Shown here: positions 42,001 through 53,350 of the stretch, piece by piece | Numbering within the stretch: position 1 is the first letter of the stretch | Layout: each line of letters begins with the position of its first letter | NCBI GenBank assembly: GCA_963930775.1 | Contig: OZ005706.1 | Coordinates: 372,001 to 436,000 of the forward strand | DNA: 64,000 nucleotides | From: Cliona cf. orientalis | Lineage: Eukaryota; Porifera; Demospongiae; Clionaida; Clionaidae | Direction of reading: 5' to 3' | Position numbers and translations under genes: made by a program | The notes under the pieces: model-generated | The model's input: only the letters and a program-made list of their open reading frames with translations | Told to the model about the DNA's origin: nothing | Database searches by the model: none

Positions 42001-44676
42001 GTCATGATAAGCCTAAGTTTATCGATTGGTCTCGTGGATCTTTTGACTTGAGCAGTCCCAGTAGGTAGCAGCTGCCTGGTCCCAATTCTTATCGTATTAT
42101 GTAGTAGCTGAACTAGAGAGAGATGTGGTGACTTTTTTCCTGCTTAGTATGTCAGCTCTCTTAAAAGCTTCCTTGTTTATGGTAAACGTGATGAAGATCA
42201 ATGGCTAGTTATTACCAGGTAGATGACACACACCCTTGAGTGCCACAGTCACAGTATAAAAGTAATGAGAAAGTTAAATACAAAAGGGGTATATAATTTT
42301 GGTGATGGTGTATATTAAATTTGATAATAGAGCAGACCAACCCCAAGCACATGGGGCAGGCCCTCCAAAAAATATCTATCTATCAAGCCCCTTCAGGGCT
42401 AACTCATAGACTGCCTGGACGTTACCACTCAACTTTTCTATTGGATGATAGAGGCTTATGTACTGTGACTGCTCGCGCTATACTTGTGGGTTACGCTGTG
42501 GAATGTGACAGGATGTGGTTGTTGTAGATACTTATATGTACTGTGACTAGATGCGTTGCACTTGTGGGTTACACTGTGGAATGTGACAGGATGTGGTTTT
42601 AGTAGTTTCAATACTGGTACTTTCCTTGAGCACTGAAAACCAGGTATGGGGATTCATACAACAAGGCTTATACTTAGTGGAGTTACATGTACATGTACAT
42701 GATTGAAAGCTGGAAAATTGGGGGAGGGAAGGAGGGGCTGGATGCAAAGTTTTCACATTAAAATAATAATATGCAGACTATCCCCTAGTGGGGAATTAGC
42801 CTTCCAAAAAATTTTCATGTAAAAATAGGTCCAGAAGTGCAAGCTTGTCTTGTGTCAGAGGTTTATATGCTGTGACTGGTTGTGCTACACTTGTGGGTAG
42901 CACTAAGGAATGTGACAGTGGAACAAACCACGTCTACTCATTAATTTTCTCCTGATTGGATGTGGTCTATTCATAGCCAGTCATTGCTTGTATAGTATAA
43001 GCCAATCCCATACCATGCCATGGCATGGGCAATACTGATACTTTCCTTGGACATTATATGGAAGGTTTTCCCCAGTAGGGGGTCGATTGATCATAAGTCA
43101 GTGCTAAAGCCACCCTTGTTCATGTATCTCTCCTCCTCTCTCCTTTCTCCTCACCTCTCCAGGCTGAGACTCTGGAGCCCCTCCACGTCTTGCTCCAGGC
43201 CTTCACCACCCTCCCTCCCTCAGCTGCTCACAATCTCTTCAACAACTTTGTTGGTGTGATAATGCGCCACACGGACCAGCCGTTCATCCACTCTCACAAG
43301 ATCGTACAAAGTGTTCTCACTCTCATCACCATGGTGAGCAACTTAATTAAGCATGTACCTTAGGGCTACAATTATTTGCGGGTACAAATCTTAGCGGATT
43401 TTGGAAATAGTGCTTTTAGCGGGTACTCATTTCAGTGATTTTCAAAATTAGCATTCTATTAATTTTATTTCAAAATATTGAAAATTTTAATATTCGCGGG
43501 TACAAATATTAGCGAAAATCGGGTAAATCGCTAATTTCGCTAAATTTAGTACCCGCAACCTTAAGGTATATAGACTACATGTAGTAGTTGCTAGTTGTGT
43601 GCCGTGGAAGAAGTGATCTGTATGTGTAAGTAATTCTCTCTCTCTCTCTCTCCTTCCCTCTCCCTCCCTCCCTCCCCCTTGCTCATAGGTCGTTCCCAGC
43701 GTTCAAGGTCTTGACTCGAAAGTTCTCAAAGGCATCCTGAAGAAGGAGAGCTGCTACACGGCCATCATGACAACGGCCCGTATCCGAGGGGTGGACAGGG
43801 TCTGCCTAGTTACGGACCCGACCCAGATCGTTGGCTACTCCTACCAGGTCACCGATGATATGACCTTTGGTCACCTCATCTCTGAAGTGAGTCGGACAAA
43901 ACCGTCCGAGTTGGAGTTCTATCTGGTCGACAGAAATAAAGGTACTTACTAAATAACTAATTTACCAACACTTTTATATTATGTCATTCTGTTTCACTTG
44001 GAGTGCCTGGTTCACTATAGGACTATTAGTAGAGTAAATAATACCATAATTCGCGAAAATTTTAAATTTTTCATTTTGCACGAAGTGACGAAATTTTTTT
44101 TATATGAAAATATTTTTGCCTGTACTAACTTAATCTTGAGCTCTGTACAAAAGTGACGAAAAATGGCATTGAAACCATTTGAAATTAAAAAAAAATTTTC
44201 ATAACACTATAGGATCCGATGTCCCGGTTTTGAGCAGCCTTGTGATACAGGACGAGTACAGCATGCCGCTGGACGGACACTACCCGACCTTTGAACTCTG
44301 TCACGTGGACAACCAGAAGCTGTGGAGTCAGCAGATTGAGCAGCTGTTTGTGTTCAAGATGAGCGAGGTGATGAGGGTGCTATTCATGATGCAGCTGCTC
44401 CTCACTGGGCCTGAGGTGGAGCAGGGGTTCACTTACTCTGAGGTAAGGGATTATGTGTATGTTATGTACCTTAGGGCTACGATTATTTGCGGGTACAAAT
44501 TTTAGCAGATTACAGAAATAGTGTACTCATTTTAACGATTTTTCAAATATTATTATCATTCTATTTATTCGAAAATGTTGAAAAAAAATATTCGCGGGTA
44601 CAAATTTTAGCGAAAATTGGGCAAATGGCTAATTTCACTAAATTTAGTACCGGTATCCAAACAATTGCAAGATTTG

Positions 44677-44716
<40 letters not shown>

Positions 44717-47700
44717 ACATTTACATAGTATGCTCATCCTAACTATCGATTCATCCACAACGAGTTAGTCCAGCTCAACTCTTTCCCTCGCAAAGCCCTC
44801 ACCAGCATCCTCTATGAAGCCGGGCCCGGCGCGCTGCAGAGATTCCAGCTCAAAATCTCCGACATTATGCTCAAAACTATCTGGGTGAAATTCGTCCTCC
44901 AGCTCTTCAAATCGATAAAGCCCGAATTTGATTGGTCGAACAGCTTGATACTCTTTTTGAATGTCATCAATGGAGCTCTCCTGCTCCACAGTGAGGACAG
45001 CAACATTCTCAAGTTCTGTCTGGCATCTTTGCTAATGGCCGCCACGAAGTTCGGCTCCATCTTCAAGAAAGATGGCTACCTTATGATCGTCCCAACCCTT
45101 ATCCAGGTCTACGCCCTGCACATTCGCAACCGGCTCATCACTGAGGCTCTCAAGTTCACTTGGGCCCACTTTTTTCTTCTCGATGGCTACGTGTTCTACC
45201 TCCAGGTGACAGCTGCCACTGCCACGCTGGTCAGCGAAGAAGCTGCCTTCCTTTCGAGGAACATCACCTCCACTTTTGCCGCGACTGGTCTGACTAGTAG
45301 CCGGCTGAGCCAGATGGAGCAGGGTGAGGCTAGGAGGCTTCTGGTTCGAGCGGTGCACGAGCTGACGAATGCCCTGGACATTGAGCCCACTGCCTTCCCT
45401 CCGCCAGATGAGCTTGGAATACGGGTAAGATTTTGCCCAATTTTTCTGTGTTATATTATACTGTAAATCGCAAAATTTTCACTGTTAAAAGTATTTCAGA
45501 TAGCATGGGTGATGCAAAAAAATTAAATTATGTACGGGGTCATTTATCCTAAAATTAATCATATTTTTGGCATAAATATTTGCGATTTATGGTAAATGTT
45601 TTTTCAAGCGCACAATGGCATTAGTATCTTCCACATGCTTTCTCAGAGCTGTTGTCTTGAGAATCTCGAGGACTCTGAGCTCCAGACCAAGCTTGAGTTG
45701 GACTCTAAATCATCGAAACTCCAGGACAGGCTTTCTCCCGAAGGCTGGCAGAAGATGACACTCCTGAACGCGGCCAACCTTTGCATCTCTCTGGCCCGCT
45801 GGGACCCGGAGGCCCTCAGGGGGATGCAGGTCCTCATCTTCCTCGACTCCCTCATGGCAAAGTTCCTCGAGGCTTTTGGATCCGCCGGCTACTACAAGTC
45901 GATGCTGAATGCCATAGAGTATCTCATCAAGGGATGCCACTCCATCACTAAGTGAGTTGTCATCTGGGGGGCCAGGGGGCCGGGGGCCAGCAGGGGAGTG
46001 CCATGGGCGATGACAGCAACAAGGGTAATGTTGGTAAAGTTGGTAAAATTAGTAATTTTTGTGCCGTAGGTGATGGCAGCGACAAGGGTAATGTTGGTAA
46101 TGTTGATAAAGTTTGTAATTTTCGTGCCGTAGGCGATCAGCGACAAGGGTAATGTTGGTAAAGTTGGTAAAATTGGTAAAATTGTAGCTGATCGCCTACG
46201 GCACGAAAATTACTAATTTTACCAATTTTACCAACTTTACCAACACTACCCTTGTCGCTGCTGTTGCCTATGGCATGAAAATTACTAATTTTACCAACTT
46301 TACCAACATTACCCTTGTCGCTGCCATCACCTACGGCACGAAAATTACTAATTTTACCAATTTTACCAACTTTACCAATATTACCCTTGTCGCTGATCGC
46401 CTACGGCACGAAAATTACTAAGGGTAATGTTGGTAAAGTTGGTAAAATTGGTAAAATTAGTAATTATCGTGCCGTAGGCGGGGTAATGTTGGTAAAGTTG
46501 GTAAAATTGGTAATTTTCGTGCCATAGGCGACAACAGTGACAAGGGTAATATTGGCAAAGTTGGTAAAATTTAGTAATTTGGGGGGGGGGGGGGGGTCAA
46601 GTCAAGGTTTTGATATGCTTGTCTTATAATATGCTTGCTTGGATTTCAGACTTTAGCTAATCTGTTTACAAGTTCCTTTGATGCAAGGACATACATGTCC
46701 CAATTTGTACACTTTATGCTGCTCTCTCACACACACTTGTACACACGTACATTGTCTACAGACTGCAGCCATGGAAGGGAGATGTCCTTACCACTCGAAA
46801 GAACCGCGAAAAAGGAGGCGCCGAGCCCGACGCACAGAATCAGCCAACGACTGTCACCAAGGAGCCGACCACCCGGGGAGAAGCTCTGGTCCACAGCCAC
46901 TCGGATGAGGAGAGTGCCACGATAAAAAAGAGAAACGCACCGACGCGCAAGACATCGATGGCCAATGCCTTTCACAATCTCAAGCTGCTCGTCAACCCGA
47001 GCAAGAAGGACATCAGTGAGCGTGTGAGTCTTGCTGAGACCGAGGGGGCAGCCCACGGCCCCCGACAGCGCAAGAGGTCGGCTGCTACCCCGGGCCTGCC
47101 TGTGCACCAACTAGGGAAAGACTTCAAGTAAGTGAACTTCCACCGTATTATTAATCACAAATTTTTATCCCCCCTCCCCTCCCCCTCCCCCCACTTGGAA
47201 CAGCTTTAAAGCTTGGAATAGGACCTGGGAATGAGGTTAAATTATTACTGGTTTTACATGTACCGTACTTAATCTAATACAATGCATGGAAAATTTTTTC
47301 AATTTAAAAAAACCGCACATTTTTCTGGTAAAGGTCGTCAATCACTCCACATACAAACGTTATGAGAATTCGTAAAATTTCTAATTTCTTGGATGATGCG
47401 TTGTATTAGATTAACTACAGTATGTTCAATTAATGCTGACAATACTAGTAGTGCTTCAGTATTAACATCTAACGAATATCGCACTACTTCAGGTCACGGA
47501 GAATCCACGATGTGCATCAGCGCATCATTCGCCTCTCTCGAGACTCCCTCCTCTCTCTCGCCACTCAGTTTGTCATGCACTACAGTGGTGAGCTCCAATT
47601 GGAGAGAAGACGATCTTCAGCTACGGCCAACACAAAGCCAGAGAAGATTAAAGTCCACCTGGACCAGCAGTCCGTATCAGTAAGGACGGAAGTGTACTGT

Positions 47701-50700
47701 ACTAGCTGTACTGTACTGTAGATGCAACATTTTTATCCTCTCCCCCCCTCTCTCTCTCTTTCTCTTTCTCTGTCTCTCTTTTTTCTCTCTCTCTCTCTCG
47801 ATTTCTCTGTCCCTCCCGTTCTCCATAGCACCTGACCTCTGTAGCTGTACAGTTGCTCAAGCAAGGTTCGGCTAGTGATGAGGTTCTTCAGCTGAAAGGT
47901 CTGAATGTCTTCATGACCCAGCTCCTACCCAGCATCGATTGGACGGACCAGTACTATCCTTCCTTCAACAACATCCTCAGTCGACTCCTCAAGCTATTCA
48001 AATACCTGCAAAGAGCCAATGTACGTGAGCTACAGCACCACAGATCATGTGACTATCACGATTTTTGTATTTTTCTTATAGAGAGCATTGACAACTTGGG
48101 ATAATCTGAGTGGATTTTTAGCAGGTACAGTGTCTCATGCACTAATGATAAAATTAATCGTATTTTGCCACCCAATGTTAATTATCAATTCTTATGACAT
48201 CATCACATTCACAGGAGTGACCCAGTGCATTCATAAGCACCCTCACCTTGTCCTGGGCCAGGACCAGCACCTCACCAAGCTCAGGGTGAGTAATCCGGCA
48301 GAAAATATAATATTCACCGTACTGTATTACCGTATAGCCGGAAAATTTGGCGAGGAATTAAATTTGGCGGTTTGGCGGTCTATATTACAACCGCCAAATT
48401 AAAATCCGCCAAAATTTCCTACTCACATATAATACGTATGGTGATCCCGTACCAAACCGCCAAATTTAAATCCGCCAATATTCTTGCAATAGTGATTTTG
48501 GGCTCAACCACCAAATTTAATTCCCACAATATTTCCGGCTATACGGTATATACATGTGTCTCTGTTTGACTGCAGATGTTGCTTGAGAGTATAGTGAGCA
48601 TGCACACAGGTGGTGCAGGTGGTGGAGGGGGCGGGGGGCAGCAGCATCTCCAGAAGAAGTGGTACATTAAGAGCATCCAGCGTCCATTGCTGGCCAGTGC
48701 TCCCAGCTCCTTCACCGACGCCATAGTTGGCCTGGCCGCTGAGCTCATAGTGGTCACTCAATCTCAGCAACAACCAAAGTTCAGGTAGGTTCATGAAGGT
48801 GAGGCAGAGGGGGCCAGGGCCGGGGGGGTGATAGGGGGCGGGGGCTGGGGGGAAAGGGGCGGAGGGAGAGGTGGTGAAAGAATGAACTAAGCAGCTGCTT
48901 TTCATTTATTTCTCAAGTCTTCCAAAGTAAACCCTTTTTACCATACTATATGTCATCCTTGAGACATGCAACATATTTTGCTACAGATACTGCGCTGAGG
49001 ACATCCTGCGTCACATGCCACATCGAGAGATGAAGACCCACGAGGAACAGCTGCTCACTAAGATCTTACTGCCCCTCTGCATACAGCTGGGACTCAGATG
49101 TAAGTCAACCAGACCAGAACCTCCTCATGATACAATCACTCATGAGTGACATTCTTAATGTCTTGTTTCAGCTGATGTGGTCCAGCCATCGAGAGGTGAT
49201 GCTAACTACATGATAAAGCTCGTTGACAGTAAAGTAGAGATCTTGTTGAAGTTTCCTGGACAGAAATTCTCCCCAGAACAATTCTTCAGAAGTGGGTTGA
49301 CGCTTAAAATAATTATTGAACATATGCATGCAATAATAAGCACAATTGCTGTCTATGGCTTATATTAATCAATGCCACTCTTTTTTAGCGTTCAAGGTGA
49401 TCTGCTGTACCTTTGGTGAGATATTCACTGCCCAGGACTGGCATAAGGTGGCCCGGTGGATCCTCTCCCTCGGCAGGACAAGGATCACTAGCCCCGCCTC
49501 CTCCTCTAGTTCCAAACCAGCTCCTTCGGCAAAGAAGATCTCCACAACGTCCATAACCAGTCAGGAGAGTGGAGGGAGATCGTCAAGGCTCTCTTCAACC
49601 TCAAGTGCCAACAGTGAGCAATGACTAAATCGTGTACCATAGTTAATCGAATACAATGTAAGATCCAATTTAACGTAAGAAATTAGCAATTTTTACGAAT
49701 TATCATAGCGTGTATAATATTATACCGTATAGCCGGAAAATTTGGTGGGGAATTAAATTTGGCGGTTTGACGGTCTATATTACAACTGCCAAATTAAAAT
49801 CCGCCAAAATTTCCTACTTGCATATAATTATACGTATGGCGATCCCGTACCAAACCGCCAAATTTAAATCCGCCAATATTCTTGTACCGTGGTAATAGCA
49901 ATTTGGGGCTCAACCGCCAAATTTAATTCCCGGCAATATTTCCGGCTATGCGGTATGGAGCAATTGACGACCTTTACCAGAAAAGCGCACGTTTTTCAAA
50001 ATTGAAATTATTTTCCATACGTAGTATTAGATTAAGTACGGTATATGTCCTATAGCCAATCAATTTGGCCATTTTTACTTTAAGGAATTATGGAATGGAT
50101 ATACTTTATTGATTACTGCACACACACACACTCTGCAGGTTCAGTGAATGCCACCAAGTTGGACAACTACATCAGTTTCCACGAGAGCCTTCTTGGCTTC
50201 TACGAGTCATTTGTTATTGTCTATCGAGTTCCTGTCTTCTCTCTCCTCTGGCCTCTGCTCAACCAGCTGCAACCACAGGTACGTAGATACTGTAGCCATG
50301 GTTACGGTGACTACTGTGTATATACATAGTCTATTACTAAGAGCAGAAAAATCTGTCAGCTAAAATTATACAGTTTTCCTTATTGGAGAGAGAAAATTTC
50401 TCTATAGCATTAGAGGTTCAAAATCACCATGTTGATCAAAAATATAGTCGTCTATAATTGTAGCATAAATGCCACCCTAGCCTGTTATAATTTTTTATTT
50501 TATCTTTTTGTGCAGCTTCAAATCACCCTCCAAGGTGTCAAGTCAGACAATCCTGCTCAGTTTGAGAGGGTGAACCTTTGCATTGAGCGCTGCCAGCGGC
50601 TCGGGAGGACGGGGTTCGGAGTGGCAGCTGCCAAGACCAAGCAGCAGCTGCTCAGAGAGATTCAGGAGGAACTAAAGATCGTCTCGCAGGAAGAAATGAC

Positions 50701-51922
50701 ACGATCTTTCTCCCAGGTTGGGGGGTACAGGCCAACTCTCATTCGATCACGCACTTCAGTAGAAGGTGGCCGTCCTACGAAGATTTCCAAGAGAAGAATG
50801 TCGACTCCTTACATCTCTCCGTTGACCATGATCGGCGAAGAGGACCTAAGCTCGGAGGCTGGTTCAGCTACTTTGCCAAGACATCTCGAGCAGCGACCGA
50901 AGACGCTGGCAGTTCGAGGAAGGGCCATGACTACGGGGTCAGCTCTTCCCTTTGCTGGGAAGACAGCTGCCACATCCGCTACCGTGGGAACAAATCCTCC
51001 TCCTCCTATTTCTACTGCTACTGCTACAACCAAAAAGGCCTCTTTTGCCAACGAACTTGCGACTATTAATGGTAGTCGAGCGAATCGTTCACCAAGTCCG
51101 AGACGGTCTCCAAGACGCCAACACATTAACGAAAGACGAAGTGGCAGCCCAGATCTAGACATCGTCAGATCTAAATCTCCCGCCAAGTCCCCAAGAGGTC
51201 GTGCTCCAAAGCTAGGGGTGCTGGGGAAATTCGGCAGCTCTGGTTTCTATGGCGACAACGAGGACGACGACGATGACGGCGGGATTGTGCAGCCGAGCAA
51301 AGTGACCATACAGCTGCCGGGAGAGGACGGAGGGGTGGAGGAGATCATAGTGCCAAACCTAGGAGCCGTGTCGGCGGGGAGTAGCCCCCTGCAAATTAAG
51401 AAGCAAGCAGCTGCTGGTAGTGGTGGTGGTATGGTCAGCAATGGTGGTCAAATAGCCATACCTAACCTAGGGGCAGTCTCTGCCGGAAATAGCCCTCTTC
51501 AGTTGAAGAAGCAGACTGGAAATGGGACCAGCAGCAACCAGGTCATTATCACAGCTGAAGTGCACGAGAATTCAGACTACTACTTTGAAGAGACAAGTAA
51601 GAACAGTTTGACGGCTAGAGTTACTTTTTCTGAGGACGGGTCGACAACACCACTTCTCCCCAGTCCTGAAGCAAGGAGAAGCAACATAAAGAAAGGGAGA
51701 GCAGTTTCTCCATCGCTGAGTAAGAAGAAAGACCTTTATTCATTCAGAGCTGCTTCACCATCTGAGAGTAGAGCTTCTAAGAGTGTCAATGTGCGGAAGG
51801 GCTCACTGTCTCTCGATCGTAAGCGTATTTCCGGAGTAAAGGAGTTAAATTCATCGTTACAGGAATCCTCCAAGTTCATGTACCGTAGCTTTGAAGACGG
51901 TGGTATGGGTTATTCCCAGTGA
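33086..51922 (+). CDS. UNC80: UNC80, NALCN sodium-leak channel complex subunit
   Basis: Twenty-two exons: 33086-35731, 36753-37511, 37919-40082, 40335-40561, 41025-41310, 41525-41829, 43163-43333, 43689-43941, 44213-44442, 44729-45424, 45647-45951, 46762-47127, 47493-47679, 47829-48020, 48082-48124, 48215-48285, 48576-48784, 48987-49099, 49172-49291, 49389-49613, 50139-50278, 50516-51922; 3,704 residues (human ~3,258). UNC80 is a huge helical-repeat scaffold that links UNC79 and NALCN and sets resting sodium leak. Diagnostic stretches: FLECALFVNKL, WDSRYHVWPRMEERAQ, ARQIVWDCMVEDP, FLNVINGALLLH, MQVLIFLDSL, IDWTDQYYPSF, YRVPVFSLLWPL. Large Ser/Pro-rich inserts in exons 1, 3 and 22 account for the extra length. 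Exon 12 has no in-frame ATG and is easily missed. The N-terminal ~150 residues match less well. Confidence 0.92.
35732..36752 (+). other. UNC80 intron 1
   Basis: A 1.02-kb intron with no exon seen on either strand. It contains TACATG-type palindromic repeats (36340-36365). It ends in a pyrimidine tract and CTGCAG acceptor. Confidence 0.6.
41830..43162 (+). other. UNC80 intron 6, with internal repeats
   Basis: A 1.33-kb intron. The phrase TGCTATACTTGTGGGTTAC...GGAATGTGACAGGATGTGGT recurs at about 42475-42525, 42550-42600 and, weaker, 42880-42920. A stretch near 42390 (CAGGGCTAACTCA) resembles 12767-12780 in MED12 intron 22. No exon is seen. Confidence 0.5.
43357..43567. mobile_element. MITE family E, copy 1 (UNC80 intron 7)
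   Basis: A ~210-bp palindromic element: start CCTTAGGGCTACAATTATTT, end AGTACCCGCAACCTTAAGG. GCGGGTAC motifs repeat inside it. A second copy lies at 44467-44655. Confidence 0.75.
44467..44655. mobile_element. MITE family E, copy 2 (UNC80 intron 9)
   Basis: The same start CCTTAGGGCTACGATTATTT and the internal TATTCGCGGGTACAAATTTTAG as the copy at 43357. The right end is truncated near AATTTAGTACCGG. Confidence 0.75.
45461..45592. mobile_element. MITE family B, diverged copy 3 (UNC80 intron 10)
   Basis: Starts CTGTAAATCGCAAAATTTTC and ends TATTTGCGATTTATGG. The GGGGTCATTTATCC core corresponds to the GGGTCGTTT core of the other copies. Shortened. Confidence 0.6.
46000..46580. repeat. Minisatellite with orientation switches (UNC80 intron 11)
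   Basis: Repeats of ~60-75 bp built from GGTAATGTTGGTAAAGTTGG, GTAAAATTAGTAATTTT and GTGCCGTAGGCGAT...CGACAAG. Units from about 46020 to 46185 read in one direction, units 46190-46420 are inverted, and units 46420-46580 return to the first. The switch points form palindromes. The same unit builds the array in IWS1 intron 2. Confidence 0.85.
47263..47420. mobile_element. MITE family D, copy 3 (UNC80 intron 12)
   Basis: Ends CCGTACTTAATCTAATACAA and TTGTATTAGATTAACTACAG, inverted with respect to each other, TA-flanked. The interior has TTTCTGGTAAAGGTCGTCA. It is a near-intact copy. Confidence 0.8.
48330..48546. mobile_element. MITE family A, copy 4 (UNC80 intron 16)
   Basis: A 217-bp copy with CCGTATAGCCGGAAA and TTTCCGGCTATACGG ends and TA flanks (48328-48329, 48547-48548). 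It is orientation-flipped relative to copy 1. It ends about 30 bp before UNC80 exon 17. Confidence 0.85.
49637..50041. mobile_element. MITE family D, copy 4, split by a family A insertion
   Basis: The outer ends CCATAGTTAATCGAATACAA and GTATTAGATTAAGTACGG are those of family D. The element is interrupted at 49725-49953 by a complete family A element. The family D core (GACGACCTTTACCAGAAAA) resumes just after the inserted copy. Confidence 0.8.
49725..49953. mobile_element. MITE family A, copy 5, nested in family D
   Basis: Starts CCGTATAGCCGGAAAATTTGG and ends TTTCCGGCTATGCGG, with TA on both sides (49723-49724, 49954-49955). It sits inside UNC80 intron 20 within an older element. Confidence 0.85.
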
Positions 51923-52075
51923 GAGTTTATTAAACATTAATTTTTATAGCTTGCAGCTATGGCTATTTTATTTCAATAATCAATGACGGATAATATTGTC
52001 TATCATATTGCATTATAATAATAATATTCTTCTCATTGCGTCAAAACAAGACTTGGTATGTTTGATATTATACCA

Positions 52076-52995
52076 ACCATGGGATAATGTTACAAATATG
52101 CATGAGTTATTCACAGTAATGTCCCCCAGCTAGGTAAGGGTACTGATTGTCTGAAGTTGATTATGAGCTACATTTTGGTCTGTTCCAGTTCCATAACAAT
52201 AATTACTGTTACAAAGATATACTTTTGCTATACTACGACATGTAGCTAAGTGTCTTTGAAGAAACTTGGTATGTATATGGCATGTAGTCTAACATGTTTA
52301 GGACCATGGTAGCTGCTTTCATCTGCTCAAGAGCTACATTTTGGTTTTTGTTCCAGCTCCATAGCACTTTCTGTTGCAGAGATACACTTGGCGTATAGTT
52401 AATGATATTCATAGCTTTTAATTAATTACGGGACTGTACATTACTATCGGGGCTAGACGATGCCAGCGGTACCCCCTCTGGCATCTGCAGCTGAAAACTG
52501 CACATGGTCCTGGGCATATATGGCTTAGGGGTCGCCCAGGTTCCTCCCTCGAATACCCCCCATCCTGGACAAAGCCTGGTAATCCACCATAGGCTGACTT
52601 CCAGGGGCGGATCCAGGGGGGGGTCATGGGGGGCAGATGACCCCCCCTTCCAGGTCTGAATATCTTGTACCAGCTTGCTGTGCTTGGCTAAACAGCCAGC
52701 TTTACCACCCTCCCTTCAACTAATGAACCTTGATCTGACACAAAATATAGCTAAAAACCTGTTTGTACGATGAAAAAGTCGAGTTCCATTGACATCTCGG
52801 GCTGTTTGTCTCGTTCGCGGCAACATTGTGGGCGTGGTCTTCACAAAAGTGGGCGTGGCCAAAATTTTCGCGCGCGCTTCGCGCGCGATTATTGACTTTA
52901 TGACCCCCCCTACTTGATGTCCTGGATCCGCCCCTGACTTCGGTCCCCTATGGCTGTGACACAGAAGCCTAACTGGCTGCACTAATGTCTGCAGT
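52076..52995. repeat. Dispersed repeat G, copy 2
   Basis: It matches the UXS1 intron copy (8890-9545) from GGGATAATG...GAGTTATTCACAGTAATG through TGGTCCTGGGCATATATGGC and on to TAATGTC-GCAGTGT. It is interrupted by the element at 52602-52936. Confidence 0.7.
52602..52936. mobile_element. CAGGGGCGGATCC-ended MITE, nested in repeat G
   Basis: A 335-bp element with terminal inverted repeats CAGGGGCGGATCCAGG and CCTGGATCCGCCCCTG. A 5-bp direct repeat ACTTC flanks it at 52597-52601 and 52937-52941. The CAGGGGCGG end type is common among hAT-like and related non-autonomous elements. It encodes no transposase. Confidence 0.8.
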
Positions 52996-53350
52996 GTACC
53001 CTGACCAACGTTCCAGCCTAGAGCTCGGAAGGTCGATGGGAGGATGGGGTTATAATTTTTTTTCATTTCACAAGTGAGAAAAAAATGTATAGTACTTCAC
53101 CATAATAATATGCATAATATTATGTTGTTTTTAGGCTTGACTTACAGGTTTTATATACTTTTACGTTTTTGGTTTTCATTGGTATTATGTACAGATATTA
53201 GGTTTTACAGGTTTTACAGGTTTTCATGTATATATCTTAGGTTTTTTGTACATAATAATTTTTAGACATGTAGCGCATGCGTACTGAAGGCATTTGCGTG
53301 GGGTCTAGGAAAAATATTTCTAATAGGAGCTCACCAGAAGACTCACAACC

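Larger units (their letters stand above)
51923..53350. other. Intergenic: UNC80 3' end to IWS1 start
   Basis: It holds the UNC80 3'UTR, dispersed repeat G copy 2 (about 52076-52995) with a nested CAGGGGCGG element, and the IWS1 promoter. Near 53132-53240 a run of AGGTTTTA/CAGGTTTTA units forms a short degenerate tandem. A GCGCATGCGT motif at 53272-53281, resembling an NRF1 site, lies about 70 bp before the IWS1 ATG. Confidence 0.5.

Noticed and set aside
45596..45646. Earlier start of UNC80 exon 11 at the TTTTTTCAAG acceptor
   Set aside because: It would give phase 1 against a phase-0 donor at 45424. The acceptor TTTCTCAG before 45647 keeps the frame.
46000..46580. Could the regularly repeated units be a CRISPR-like array?
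   Set aside because: The genome is eukaryotic, the units change length and direction, and there are no unique spacers between constant repeats.
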